From: Flagellimonas maritima
Lineage (GTDB): Bacteria; Bacteroidota; Bacteroidia; Flavobacteriales; Flavobacteriaceae
Direction of reading: 5' to 3'
NCBI RefSeq assembly: GCF_003269425.1
Contig: NZ_CP030104.1
Location: 620,001 to 684,000 of the forward strand
DNA: 64,000 bases
Shown here: positions 28,165 through 37,685 of the stretch, piece after piece
Layout of the letters: each line of letters starts with the position of its first letter
Position numbering within the stretch: the first letter of the stretch is position 1
The notes under the pieces: generated by a model
Databases searched by the model: none
Told to the model about the DNA's origin: nothing
The model's input: the letters and a program-made list of their open reading frames with translations, nothing else
Position numbers and translations under genes: made by a program

Positions 28165-28260
28165 TATAGTTCTTTGAAAAAACAATGGGATGAATAGGTC
28201 CTTCGACTACGCATAGGACATAATTCGTTTACGGTAAGCAAAGCTTACCTAACTCATTAT

Positions 28261-28656
28261 GGGGCCGACCGGTTTTGACAGCGAGACCAATGGCAATGTA
28301 AGCATGTCGAGCGCTGGGATACAGCTCGTTAATCTCATATTTCACACTTTTAATTGGCGATAATAATTACGCTCTTGCCGCATAATCTGAATTATAGTAG
28401 GATTTGCCTCGTCGCTACAAGGTAGCGAAGCGAGATGTTCCTGGGTAGCCCTTGTTGATGGCGACCCATTTAGGAGCACCAGAAAAGTCAACATAAGGGT
28501 ATGGTTCGCTTTGGCAATACCACTAAAACTTTAAGAAGCTAAGTGCACGATAGGCGGTCTTTGGTCGGTCGTGCATCGAAAACCAAACAAAGTCTAAGCA
28601 TGTAGAAAGCATTGTAATTGCTTGTTTGGACGAGGGTTCGAATCCCTCCGGCTCCA
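28261..28656 (+). ncRNA. ssrA: Transfer-messenger RNA
   Basis: The RNA rescues ribosomes stalled on broken mRNA and tags the unfinished protein for proteolysis. The 5' end GGGGCCGACCGGTTTTGACA pairs with 3' CGGCTCC to form the acceptor stem, and the T-arm GAGGGTTCGAATCCCTC is present. The tag frame at 28356-28385 reads GDNNYALAA and a TAA. CCA is not encoded after the discriminator A, so it must be added. The 3' T-arm/acceptor region is a classic integration target, and an integrase gene follows directly. Confidence 0.96.
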
Positions 28657-28681
28657 CTTTTTAGGTATCAAAACGATACAA

Positions 28682-28717
28682 AATCCTGTAAACATCTGAT
28701 TTACAGGATTTTTTTAT
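28682..28717 (+). terminator. Rho-independent terminator after ssrA
   Basis: AATCCTGTAAA ... TTTACAGGATT with a 7-base loop and a following run of T. It begins 25 bases after the mature tmRNA end. Confidence 0.88.
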
Positions 28718-28765
28718 TTTATCTAGTTTCATTTAATACCAAATAATGGCATTTTATAAGTCACC

Positions 28766-28889
28766 AAATCGACACCTATTTTAAAAATAAAAAGTGGTGT
28801 CGATTTCTTTGTAATTTATTCTTTTTTAGATAATTACAAATTTATATAATTTCTTTTTTATATCTTTATCAGGTGTAAATCGACACCTA
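28766..28889. promoter_or_regulatory. Three ATCGACACC sites before the integrase gene
   Basis: AAATCGACACCTA at 28766-28778 and 28877-28889 in direct orientation, with GGTGTCGATTT at 28796-28806 inverted. The last copy is part of a palindrome AGGTGT-N6-ACACCT (28871-28888), 9 bases before the integrase ATG and near a TATCTTTA -7-like box at 28861. Likely recombinase arm sites or an autoregulatory operator. Confidence 0.65.
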
Positions 28890-28896
28890 AAAAACG

Positions 28897-30111
28897 ATGA
28901 ATTCATTTTCAACCCTCTTTTACCTTAAGGATGAGCGTCGTGACAAAAATGGAAAAGCGGGCTTATACCTAAGAATTACGGTACATGGGCGACGAACGTC
29001 CATTAGTTTGAACCGAAAGATTGATCCGTCCAAATGGGATTCCCGGATGAATAAATTGAAGGGGAAAGGTGTTGAAGCGGAAGAATTAAATCGGTTTATG
29101 ACTACCATTCGTCATAAGGTAAACAAGATTCAGCATCAGCTTATTGAAGAGGGCGACCCTTTTACGGTTCACGATGTTAAGGACCGATACCTTGGAAAGG
29201 ACAAGAAATACAAAATGTTGCTGGAGCTCTTTGAGGAACATAACCAACAAATGGAAAAACTGGTGGGTATTGAATTTGCGTTGGGTACCTGGAAGCGATA
29301 TCATACCACCAAAAGCCATGTTACGGAATATTTGAATACAGAGTATCGTAAAAAGGACATTCCAGTAAAGGATGTGGATTTGAAATTCATCAAGGGTTTT
29401 GAGTACTTTCTAAAAGTCACCAAAGCCTGTAACCACAACTCGGCCCTTAAGTATGTCAACAACTTTAAAAAGATTGTTCGGATTGCAGTGGCCAATGATT
29501 GGATTGCGAAAGATCCTTTCTACAATTACAAAGTGCAATTTAAGACAGTGGAGCGCGAGTTTTTGAACAAAGAAGAGTTACAAAAGCTCATTGATAAAAA
29601 AATAGACGGGGAACGGTTAGGCATCGTGCGGGATATGTTTGTGCTCTGCTGTTTTACGGGTTTGGCCTATGTGGATATTCAAACCTTGACTCCGGATGAA
29701 ATCTATCAAAACGAAGAAGGAGGGTACTATATTAAATCCAAACGTTCTAAAACTGATACGGGCTTTACTATTCCACTGTTACCAACAGCAGTGGCCATTA
29801 TTGAGAAATACAAAAGTCATCCGAAAGTAGTCAACAAGAACTGTGTGATTCCCGTGCTAAGCAACCAAAAATCAAATGCCTATCTGAAGGAAATAGCAGA
29901 TCGGTGCGATATCAAAAAGAATCTTACCACCCATTTGGCCCGTCATACCTTTGCCACTACAGTAACTTTGACCAACGGAGTACCTATTGAAACTGTTGGA
30001 AAAATGCTTGGTCATAAGAATTTGCGGACTACGCAGCACTATGCTAAGATTATTGATTCAAAAGTGGAGGAGGATATGGCAATTTTAAAGGAAAAGTTGG
30101 CGGGAATGTAG
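28897..30111 (+). CDS. int: Tyrosine site-specific recombinase (ICE integrase)
   Basis: A 404-residue integrase. Residues 1-90 are an Arm-DNA-binding domain (LFYLKDERRDKNGKAGLYLR), residues 105-200 the SAM-like core-binding domain, and 220-400 the catalytic domain. Catalytic residues: His346 and Arg349 in HLARHTF, His373 in LGHKN and nucleophile Tyr382 in TTQHYAK. The usual first Arg (TGLR) is Ala257 in TGLAYVD, as in other Bacteroidetes conjugative-transposon integrases. It reads away from ssrA, directly after its terminator, implying insertion at the tmRNA 3' end. Confidence 0.95.
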   Translation: MNSFSTLFYLKDERRDKNGKAGLYLRITVHGRRTSISLNRKIDPSKWDSRMNKLKGKGVEAEELNRFMTTIRHKVNKIQHQLIEEGDPFTVHDVKDRYLGKDKKYKMLLELFEEHNQQMEKLVGIEFALGTWKRYHTTKSHVTEYLNTEYRKKDIPVKDVDLKFIKGFEYFLKVTKACNHNSALKYVNNFKKIVRIAVANDWIAKDPFYNYKVQFKTVEREFLNKEELQKLIDKKIDGERLGIVRDMFVLCCFTGLAYVDIQTLTPDEIYQNEEGGYYIKSKRSKTDTGFTIPLLPTAVAIIEKYKSHPKVVNKNCVIPVLSNQKSNAYLKEIADRCDIKKNLTTHLARHTFATTVTLTNGVPIETVGKMLGHKNLRTTQHYAKIIDSKVEEDMAILKEKLAGM

Positions 30112-30197
30112 CTTTTATTTGATGGTCATGACTTAAATAACAATAACATCTTCCATAGTTATATACCAGCAAGTTATCGTAGCAATTTAAAAACATA

Positions 30198-30218
30198 TAG
30201 TCCAAAATAATAGGACTA
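30198..30218 (-). terminator. Hairpin after dnaE, between convergent genes
   Basis: TAGTCC...GGACTA with a 9-base loop; on the minus strand it is followed by TATGTTTTTAA. A weak terminator for the dinB-dnaE transcript. Confidence 0.4.
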
Positions 30219-30223
30219 CAAAT

Positions 30224-33217
30224 TCAAGAAGTCATAGGTAGTGAATCCATTCTGGAATTATATCGCGGATCGGGAATGTATGCCATACGTTCCTGCTTGG
30301 CAACTTCAATACTCAAAAAACCAAACTCTGACACTACTTTACCTGTAATTCGATAAATACCTTTACCTCTAAATGGATAACTCTTGGCCACAGGTGGAAA
30401 ATGCACAGTATCAATCCATTCCCCTGCTTGATCCAAGAATGTACCAAAATACATCGCATCTCCTTTATGGGTAGATGTATTCTTTGCAGTTACCAAATAG
30501 CCATAAATCATCACCTCTTTATCTAAATGTGAAGCTAAATTCATACTGAGCAACTTATTGGTTGGAGGTTTTTCCAATAATAAAAATGGGTCGCAAAGCG
30601 TGAACTTAAGTAATTCCATTTGGTCAAAGGCATTCTCCAAATCAGTGACAGTAAATTTAGGTAGGGTGAAATGCCTATGCTGCACTTTGAATAGAGGTTG
30701 TTGTTCTCTATGGACGGTCATATTGTTATATGCATAATGTGCCTGCCATAACAAACTGCGCTTTTCTTTTCCAAGACATTTAAATGTATCAATACGTATC
30801 AGAATGTCAAGTTGTTCAATTCCCAACGGCACCCGTTCAATAAAGTCCTCAAGCGAGTGAAATTTGCCATTGACCCTAACCTCAACAATAGCTATCATGG
30901 TTCTTTTCTCAAGCCCCTGTAAATGCTGAAACCCCAAGAAAATATCTTTTCCTTTGATGATTGTTTCAATAGCGCTGCGATTGATACAGGGCGGATGAAT
31001 GCGTGCACCGTGTTTTCTTGCTTCATGTATATAGGTCTCGACACGGTAGAAACCTCCTCCGTTATTAATCGTAGCCACCATATACTCCATTGGATAGTAG
31101 CATTTCAGGAACATACTCTGATAGGATTCCACAGCATATGAGGCTGAATGTCCCTTGGCAAAGGCATAGCCCGCAAAGCTTTCTATCTGTCTCCAAACCT
31201 CAAAAATAACCTCGTCCGTTTCTCCCCTTTCCCTACAATTGGAAATGAACTTGGCCTTGACCGCTTGGAACTCTTCACGGGAACGGTATTTGCCACTCAT
31301 ACCCCTACGTAATACATCCGCTTCACCAAGGTCAAGTCCTGCAAAATAGTGGGCCACCTTGATTACATCTTCTTGATAGACCATGACCCCATAGGTGTCG
31401 GGCATAATATCCCACATGACGGGATGGGCCTGTTTTCTACGCCCAGCGTTTTTATGGCGTAAGATATATTCGCGCATCATTCCGCTCTTTGCCACTCCCG
31501 GACGAATAATGGAACTTGCCGCTACCAAGGCGAGGTAATTGTTCACTCCCAATTTCTTTAAGAGCATCCGCATGGCAGGCGATTCTACATAAAAGCACCC
31601 AATACATTCCGCACGTTCTATCATTGCATTGATATTCGGGTCTTTAAAAAGCGGTTTGGCATTATGGATGTCGGGCAATGTTACATTTGGATAGTTCTGC
31701 TCCACAATGGCCAATGCGTCCTTGATCTTGCCCAGACCCCGTTGTCCTAAAATATCGAATTTGTAGAGTCCTACATCCTCGGCAGTGTGCATATCGAATT
31801 GCACAGTCGGAAAACCTTTTGGTGGTAAATGTGTAGCAGAGAAATAATGTATGGGGCTATCAGAAATCAAGATTCCTGCAGCATGTATGCTCAAGTAGTT
31901 GGGACGACCGCGTAGATACGAAGCATATCTGAGAACCAGCTTTGCTATATCATCCAATGCATTCGGGTTGAACCTCCCATCACTCAATCTGTCAATCTCA
32001 TGCTTGGGAAGACCAAAGACCTTTCCCAATTCTCGCACCGCGCCACTATGTTTGAAGGTTACATATGCCCCAAGTAGAGCAGCTTGTCCTTGGTTTCCAA
32101 ATTCTTCAAATATGAAGCGTGTTACATCTTCCCTGTCCCAAGTAGAAAAATCAATATCGAAATCCGGGGGACTGGAACGATAGAGGTTCATAAAACGCTC
32201 AAAGTACAAATCCAGTTCAATGGGATCCACATCGGTAATCCCCAACAGATAGGCCACAATGCTGTTTGCCCCACTACCCCTCCCCACATGGTAATACCCC
32301 TGCGATTTGGCATATTCAACAATCTTCCAATTGATCAGAAAGAAACTGACAAAACCCTGTTTTCTTATCAATGATAATTCTTTATGAAGTCGTTTGCGTA
32401 TGGTTTCGCCTACCACTTCATATCGTTTGGGCAATGCCGCTTCACATAAGTTGATAAGCGTTTCACAATCCTCGGAACTGTTTCCAAAGACCGTTTTCAG
32501 GTTCTGGTTCTGTCGTTCTTTGGAAAAATCAAAATGGATACCACAGGAGCCCAACACCTGTCCCGTGTTATTCAATATATGCGGGTGTTCCGCAAAAACC
32601 TGTTCGATAGTTGTCAAGGGAACCATTTTATCGTCAAGGTTCCCTTGTTGGGATTTGGGCAACTTACTCAATAGCATGTTGGTATCTATCGCCCGTAACA
32701 ACCGATGGGTATTGAAATCCCGTTTGTTCCTAAAACTTATCGTATGCAAAAAGACCAATTTCTCCCTGTATTTGGACAGCTTGGAAAAGCGTAACTTGTT
32801 GATATCCCTAATTCCAACTCCTATATATTCCTGCTCACCAAAATAGTATTTGTCCAGTTCCAGTAAACGCTCATAAGGATATATGACAATACCGTGGGCA
32901 AAAGACGGGGCCACATCAGGAAAGTCCGAACCGTCGTGCAAATGTTTTGACAGAAAACTATTAAGCTCCAAAAATCCCTCATTGTTTTTTGCCAAGCACA
33001 CGTAGAGTTGTTTTGCTGAATTACGGAAATCAATTCCCACAACTGGGGTAATACCAAATTCCGGAGCACGCCTAATGAAGTTCAAACAAGCAGAGGTGTT
33101 ATTGATATCCGTCAATGCAAAACGTTCACATCCCTGCTCTTTGGCCATCGCCAACAGTTCCACTTCTGAGATGGTGCCGTAGCGCAAACTGTAGTATGAA
33201 TGGTTGTTCAGGTACAC
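30224..33217 (-). CDS. dnaE: DNA polymerase III alpha-like (DnaE, error-prone type)
   Basis: A 997-residue C-family polymerase, shorter than replicative DnaE and close to DnaE2 in length. It starts at a GTG (YLNNHSYYSLRYGTISEVEL), an N-terminal PHP domain in which the first metal His is Asn. The polymerase palm has GRGSGANSIVAYLLGITDVDP (312-332) and PPDFDIDFSTWDRED, with Asp352/354/356 as metal ligands. It lies 18 bases after dinB in the same operon, the pairing expected for a translesion mutasome. Whether it replicates the element or does mutagenic repair is not decidable here. Confidence 0.9.
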   Translation of the reverse strand: MYLNNHSYYSLRYGTISEVELLAMAKEQGCERFALTDINNTSACLNFIRRAPEFGITPVVGIDFRNSAKQLYVCLAKNNEGFLELNSFLSKHLHDGSDFPDVAPSFAHGIVIYPYERLLELDKYYFGEQEYIGVGIRDINKLRFSKLSKYREKLVFLHTISFRNKRDFNTHRLLRAIDTNMLLSKLPKSQQGNLDDKMVPLTTIEQVFAEHPHILNNTGQVLGSCGIHFDFSKERQNQNLKTVFGNSSEDCETLINLCEAALPKRYEVVGETIRKRLHKELSLIRKQGFVSFFLINWKIVEYAKSQGYYHVGRGSGANSIVAYLLGITDVDPIELDLYFERFMNLYRSSPPDFDIDFSTWDREDVTRFIFEEFGNQGQAALLGAYVTFKHSGAVRELGKVFGLPKHEIDRLSDGRFNPNALDDIAKLVLRYASYLRGRPNYLSIHAAGILISDSPIHYFSATHLPPKGFPTVQFDMHTAEDVGLYKFDILGQRGLGKIKDALAIVEQNYPNVTLPDIHNAKPLFKDPNINAMIERAECIGCFYVESPAMRMLLKKLGVNNYLALVAASSIIRPGVAKSGMMREYILRHKNAGRRKQAHPVMWDIMPDTYGVMVYQEDVIKVAHYFAGLDLGEADVLRRGMSGKYRSREEFQAVKAKFISNCRERGETDEVIFEVWRQIESFAGYAFAKGHSASYAVESYQSMFLKCYYPMEYMVATINNGGGFYRVETYIHEARKHGARIHPPCINRSAIETIIKGKDIFLGFQHLQGLEKRTMIAIVEVRVNGKFHSLEDFIERVPLGIEQLDILIRIDTFKCLGKEKRSLLWQAHYAYNNMTVHREQQPLFKVQHRHFTLPKFTVTDLENAFDQMELLKFTLCDPFLLLEKPPTNKLLSMNLASHLDKEVMIYGYLVTAKNTSTHKGDAMYFGTFLDQAGEWIDTVHFPPVAKSYPFRGKGIYRITGKVVSEFGFLSIEVAKQERMAYIPDPRYNSRMDSLPMTS

Positions 33218-33235
33218 GATTCAATAGCATAAGGG

Positions 33236-34456
33236 TTATTGGTGACGGTGTGCCAGGACAATGGGCGGCTCCCCGTTGAACGGATTGGTAAAATTGCCAA
33301 TGGTTCGCGCCCCTTCTCCCATGGCAGCTGCTCTCATGACACTTCTATCACCATACCGTATTCGGATTTTGTCCATGGCCCGATACAGATTGACCGTTTT
33401 CTTTTCATCATCGAACAGATTGATTTGATATGTCCCGGATGTAAGTCCACTGAAACGAACACCAAGAAGGCGTATCAACAGTCTTCGACTGTAAAGGTTC
33501 TCAAATAGCTCCATCACTTTAGGCATCAAATGATGATCTGCAGATGTATAAGGAATTTTCATCTGTTTGGAATGCGTACTGAAATCTGAATAACGGATCT
33601 TGACCGTCACACACGAGGTCAGCTTGCCCCCTCTGCGGAGCTGGAAGGCCAAATTTTCCGCCATGGCCATAATGGTCGTTTTCAGTTTTGTAATATCCGT
33701 AGTGTCCCTGCCATAGGTACGTTCGCTGGATATGGACTTACGTTCGTGGTATTCCACAATTGGGCTTTGATCGATACCATTGGCCCGTTCCCAGACTACC
33801 CTTCCGTTCTTTCCGAATACCGAAAGCATCATCTCCAAGGGCATCTGCTGTACCACATGGATGTACCGTATTCCCATATTGCAAAAGGTATGATAGGTCT
33901 TTTGGCCGACCATAGGGATTTTCTGTATGGACAAAGGGGCCAAAAATGCTTTTTCATAGCCATTGTCAATCTTAAGCTGATTATTGGGCTTGGCTTCATT
34001 GGTGGCTATTTTGGATACGGTCTTGTTGATTGACAGTCCAAATGAAATGGGCAGACCCGATTCCCTGATGATACGTTCGCGGAGTTCACTGGCAAATTTG
34101 TAACAACCAAAAAACCTATCCATACCCGATAAGTCCGCATAAAATTCATCCACACTGGCCTTTTCAAGTATGGGCACTTGACCTTGGATGATTTCTGTCA
34201 CCTGCTTTGAAAACTTGGTATAAGTACCAGCATTACCACGGATAAAAACGGCATGGGGACACAATTGGCGTGCCATTTTCATGGCCATGCCCGAATGCAC
34301 ACCATAACTACGGGTCTCATAGCTTGCCGCACTTACCACACCTCGGTTTCCCGTACCCCCAACAATGACAGGTTTGTTGTTGAGCCTACTGTCCAGAAGC
34401 CGTTCACAGGAGACAAAAAAGGTGTCCAAATCTAGATGGAGGATGGTACGGTTCAT
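33236..34456 (-). CDS. dinB: Y-family DNA polymerase (DinB/Pol IV-like)
   Basis: A 406-residue translesion polymerase. The catalytic carboxylates are intact: Asp9 in LDLDTFF, and Asp103/Glu104 in SVDEFY. RRGGKLTSCVTVKIRYSD lies in the little-finger part. The C-terminal QINLF (344-348) matches a beta-clamp-binding motif. Unlike ImuB, which has lost its catalytic residues, this copy looks active. It lies 59 bases after traN and 18 before dnaE, so probably co-transcribed with both. Confidence 0.93.
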   Translation of the reverse strand: MNRTILHLDLDTFFVSCERLLDSRLNNKPVIVGGTGNRGVVSAASYETRSYGVHSGMAMKMARQLCPHAVFIRGNAGTYTKFSKQVTEIIQGQVPILEKASVDEFYADLSGMDRFFGCYKFASELRERIIRESGLPISFGLSINKTVSKIATNEAKPNNQLKIDNGYEKAFLAPLSIQKIPMVGQKTYHTFCNMGIRYIHVVQQMPLEMMLSVFGKNGRVVWERANGIDQSPIVEYHERKSISSERTYGRDTTDITKLKTTIMAMAENLAFQLRRGGKLTSCVTVKIRYSDFSTHSKQMKIPYTSADHHLMPKVMELFENLYSRRLLIRLLGVRFSGLTSGTYQINLFDDEKKTVNLYRAMDKIRIRYGDRSVMRAAAMGEGARTIGNFTNPFNGEPPIVLAHRHQ

Positions 34457-34515
34457 ATATAAATGGAAAATATCCTAAATTATGGAATATTTCCAATATT
34501 ACATGAAATTTAACA

Positions 34516-35295
34516 TTACTTGGCAACAAGTTTTCTACTTCCGCCCTTCTCCCTCAACTCAAGTTCCAAGCGTTCCCCATCCGCCAAAACAAACTTGGGC
34601 AACACATATGCAAATCTGTGTGATCTTCCCACTTTGATAGTATCGGGCATTTCGTGCTTATAATCAGCTTGTATCAAAAGTTTTTGATAAGAGGCTTTAC
34701 GTTTTTTGTTACCGTTAACTCTGTAGACATTTAAGTAATCTATCTCAAAATCGATTTCTGACTTGTTCTTGATTTCTAATACCAGATAAACTTCAGATGC
34801 ATTATAAACCATCTTTTGCAACTGTAATTTGATACCTTTTTTTCGCTTGGTTGCGATGGAACCAGAATTGGATTTCAACAAATGGTTACTGAACTTTTTG
34901 AAATAATTCAATCTACTGGTAGGCTGAACAATTGGCTTCTGCTCTAAAATCAAAGGCCGCTCACTCCCGATACTTTCTTTGTTAGTAATAAAGTAGTTCA
35001 GTTTCGATAACTGTTCTTTATACTTTAAAATATAGGAATAGACTTGCCCATTTTTAGTCACTGTCAATAAATTACTTTCCGTTCCTGGAGTGGCTTGTAG
35101 CAAGCCAAAGTATTGTTCTTTTTCTCTGTTATACGTAAAGACAAAATTGGATGTCCCTGTAATTCCCTGACGAATAGGTTCTGGAAAAAAAAGAGCGACA
35201 TTCTTTCTATCATTGGCATAAATAGTATCCAATGTTTGTTGGGCAACTACAAGGTTTGTATATAGTGTTATTGCAATTACGATTATAGTTTTCAT
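34516..35295 (-). CDS. traN: Conjugative transposon protein TraN
   Basis: A 259-residue exported protein (signal ending LVVAQQ). It matches the Bacteroides conjugative transposon TraN family (DUF4138) with LDTIYANDRKNVALFFPEPI at the front, and is the VirB9-like outer-membrane-core part of a type IV secretion channel. Its ATG overlaps the TraM stop by 4 bases. Last of the tra genes here; dinB follows. Confidence 0.88.
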   Translation of the reverse strand: MKTIIVIAITLYTNLVVAQQTLDTIYANDRKNVALFFPEPIRQGITGTSNFVFTYNREKEQYFGLLQATPGTESNLLTVTKNGQVYSYILKYKEQLSKLNYFITNKESIGSERPLILEQKPIVQPTSRLNYFKKFSNHLLKSNSGSIATKRKKGIKLQLQKMVYNASEVYLVLEIKNKSEIDFEIDYLNVYRVNGNKKRKASYQKLLIQADYKHEMPDTIKVGRSHRFAYVLPKFVLADGERLELELREKGGSRKLVAK

Positions 35296-36221
35296 AGTAT
35301 GGGTTTTAAAATAAGTTGATAATTATCGGTTACGGTAACCTTTACGGTGCGGTTGTTTCTTTGGAATATCCTTTTGACTCCGCTTACTTGTGGCACTCCC
35401 ACGATATTGATGTCATCCACAATATCTCCAACTACTTCTTGTCGAGCTTCCGCCCTGAAACTATTCTCAATGTAGATGCCCTCACTTCCGTCCTGAAGGT
35501 CAAAAGCATTTAGTTTAACAGATTTGTGATTGATGTTTTCAATTTCTATGATGGTTCGATTGGGCTTAAAACTTACAAAACCGTAAATGGGTGTATTTCT
35601 TCGGACAGTACTGCCATTGATGAGTGCATCTTTGGTCAAACGCATTTGCAAACGATAGTTGTTCCGAACCGTTTGTGTTCCATCCACTCGCACATAAATG
35701 AACGCGTCAGTATTCTGAGTTATTAGGTTTTCAATTTCCAACGGATTTGAAGCAAAAAACAGTTGATGCTCCAGCCCTAGCTCTTTAGGAACAATGCTCT
35801 CTTCTTTCATATCTATCTCGGAAACAGAATCTTTCTGAAGTGGTTTTGGTTCAATTTTGACCTTGGGCTTTCTAAAACTTCTATCGGAATAACTGATACG
35901 ACCTTCATTGTAAATGCTGTCCACAATCCGCATCTTTTCCTTATCCAATAAATCTGGATCATAGACTCCTGTGGAATCCAACAAACGTTCATCATAGATA
36001 CTCGGTGCATTCGTCTGTCGAACTTCTTTTAGGTCATCTATAGCCTCTAATTTGGAATCATATTCCTTTTGTTCATCATTCAGTTCAGGAACAGGAATTT
36101 GATTAGTTTCAATCGTTGGTTCTTCCCCATCGCCCAGCATAATTACCGAGTATGAGCCGATGAAAAGCACCACGCATAAAATGACCGCGGCGAACACGAT
36201 TTTATTTTTTTCTATCTTCAT
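35292..36221 (-). CDS. traM: Conjugative transposon protein TraM
   Basis: A 309-residue protein with one N-terminal membrane segment (IVFAAVILCVVLFIGSYSVI), a long charged linker, and a C-terminal domain with NRTIIEIENINHKSVKLNAF and GVKRIFQRN. It corresponds to TraM (VirB10-like) that joins the inner- and outer-membrane parts of the channel. Five bases from traK's stop region, in one operon. Confidence 0.87.
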   Translation of the reverse strand: MKIEKNKIVFAAVILCVVLFIGSYSVIMLGDGEEPTIETNQIPVPELNDEQKEYDSKLEAIDDLKEVRQTNAPSIYDERLLDSTGVYDPDLLDKEKMRIVDSIYNEGRISYSDRSFRKPKVKIEPKPLQKDSVSEIDMKEESIVPKELGLEHQLFFASNPLEIENLITQNTDAFIYVRVDGTQTVRNNYRLQMRLTKDALINGSTVRRNTPIYGFVSFKPNRTIIEIENINHKSVKLNAFDLQDGSEGIYIENSFRAEARQEVVGDIVDDINIVGVPQVSGVKRIFQRNNRTVKVTVTDNYQLILKPIL

Positions 36222-36226
36222 AATTT

Positions 36227-36841
36227 CTACTGTCCACTATGGACTTTTTTTAGTTTGTTTTCAAAAAAATCGGTTATCAATAGACCGTGGGTGTTATTGG
36301 GGAAATTCCTGCTTACATGGATTACATTTCCTGAGGTGATTAGCTCATAGGTATCGACGATAGAACCTCTATTGATTTCAAAGATGATGGTAGTCTCAAA
36401 ACGATACGGTTCTTGTTGGATGTCGATCTTTGATTCTATCTTCAATACTCTCTGTACCAAAGAATATTGCAATAATCGGTTGTAAACGCCATCTGCTTTT
36501 TTCTGTCTGTACAATGCATCTACAGAGCTATCCCCTAGCCATAAGGCTTTCTCCAGGTTCTTTTCATAATTACTGACATCGATATGGTAGAAATAAGTGT
36601 GAAACAGCTCTAAATGATCCAACACTTCAACTTCGAGATTCTCATGCTGTTGTACCATTTTAAGGGGTATAACACTCCCATCAGCATTGACCACAAAGGC
36701 ATTGTTAACGGATTCTTTGTGGAGCTTAATGACCATTAGCACTGAAACAATGCAGGTCAAAACTGCTCCAATAACCACGGACAAAACAATAAATCGATTC
36801 AAGCGAAGTACTTTATATATATTCTTGTATGGTGTTTTCAT
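36227..36841 (-). CDS. traK: Conjugative transposon protein TraK
   Basis: I place the start at the ATG at 36841 (MKTPYKNIYKVLRLNRF), which gives about 204 residues and removes an overlap with traJ. A membrane segment at residues of about 17-40 is followed by a VirB8-like periplasmic domain (NYEKNLEKALWLGDSS, then YRFETTIIFEINRGSIV). It is a type IV secretion assembly factor. Confidence 0.88.
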   Translation of the reverse strand: MKTPYKNIYKVLRLNRFIVLSVVIGAVLTCIVSVLMVIKLHKESVNNAFVVNADGSVIPLKMVQQHENLEVEVLDHLELFHTYFYHIDVSNYEKNLEKALWLGDSSVDALYRQKKADGVYNRLLQYSLVQRVLKIESKIDIQQEPYRFETTIIFEINRGSIVDTYELITSGNVIHVSRNFPNNTHGLLITDFFENKLKKVHSGQ

Positions 36842-36845
36842 GTGA

Positions 36846-37685
36846 TTAGGCGGTGAAAAGTTTGAACACAAATGAGGTCGCCCTTCGGTAGAGCTTGAAT
36901 TTGAGCAAGACGATAAATCCTATTGAACCAAACTGTAACAATGGGGCAAAGAAATTGCTGCCCCAATCCGTACCAAAGAGGTTGCCCCAAAAGTTGATAT
37001 TGATCTCCGTATAGAGGTTGTTTACAAATACATTGACCAAGAAAAAAGCAGGTACTAGCATATAAACCCCGGCGTATAGTTTGAAGAAGTTATAAGCTAA
37101 AGAGCGGAACTTTTCAAATACTGCAAGACTAATGACCAAAGGGAAAAAGGCCTGCATAATCCCTAACAAGAAATAACGTTCCGCCAAGAATAAGGGATAG
37201 ATAAATAGATCCAACAACCAGAGGAATATCCCGATGATAAAAGCAAGCATTTTCAAGCCGTACAGGGGCGTTACCAAAGCTTCGTATAATATGGCCATTG
37301 CTTTTTTGGCGGCTTCCAATGCGCCCACATCCTGCTCCAAATCAATGTCCTGCATCTGTAACGGGAGGAGCGCAGGAGCCGTGTTTCGGTATTGGGTTTC
37401 GATAGCAACCAGAATCGTATCAAAAACGGTCAATACCTGTGTTGAAAATATAACCAGGATAACCACTGCAAAATTCTTTGCCAGCTCTGCAGGGGTCAAT
37501 CCCCAGGTATAACCTTCATTGTTGGCAACGCCCTCATTGTACTTTTTTAGGATATTGATTAGGAAGAATAGAATGGCCAACGTCTTCATTCCAGTAATGA
37601 TGTACTGAGAGAAGTCACTGTTTTTGATGGTGGTAAAAACCGCATCAACATATTCCAATCCTATGCCCAAAAAGATACCCGCCAT
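36846..37685 (-). CDS. traJ: Conjugative transposon protein TraJ
   Basis: A 279-residue polytopic membrane protein, about six to seven hydrophobic segments, the VirB6-like channel component. It begins GIFLGIGLEYVDAVFTTI and has PLFLAERYFLLGIMQAFFPL. It is a little shorter than typical TraJ (about 320-330). The ATG overlaps the traI stop by one base (TAATG). Confidence 0.86.
   Translation of the reverse strand: MAGIFLGIGLEYVDAVFTTIKNSDFSQYIITGMKTLAILFFLINILKKYNEGVANNEGYTWGLTPAELAKNFAVVILVIFSTQVLTVFDTILVAIETQYRNTAPALLPLQMQDIDLEQDVGALEAAKKAMAILYEALVTPLYGLKMLAFIIGIFLWLLDLFIYPLFLAERYFLLGIMQAFFPLVISLAVFEKFRSLAYNFFKLYAGVYMLVPAFFLVNVFVNNLYTEININFWGNLFGTDWGSNFFAPLLQFGSIGFIVLLKFKLYRRATSFVFKLFTA

Larger units (their letters stand above)
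27908..28260. other. Gene-free region in front of ssrA
   Basis: A 353-base gap with no coding signal. It holds a promoter-like box at 27990, a structured RNA candidate at 28044-28119 and a dispersed repeat at 28145. The remainder, up to ssrA, should include the tmRNA promoter but I could not fix its boxes. Confidence 0.6.

Noticed and set aside
28631..28656. A tRNA-like T-arm sequence taken alone as a tRNA gene
   Set aside because: It is the 3' tRNA-like end of the tmRNA, whose 5' acceptor half is at 28261.
28766..28889. The ATCGACACC copies as a CRISPR array
   Set aside because: Only three copies, mixed orientation, unequal spacing and no cas genes.
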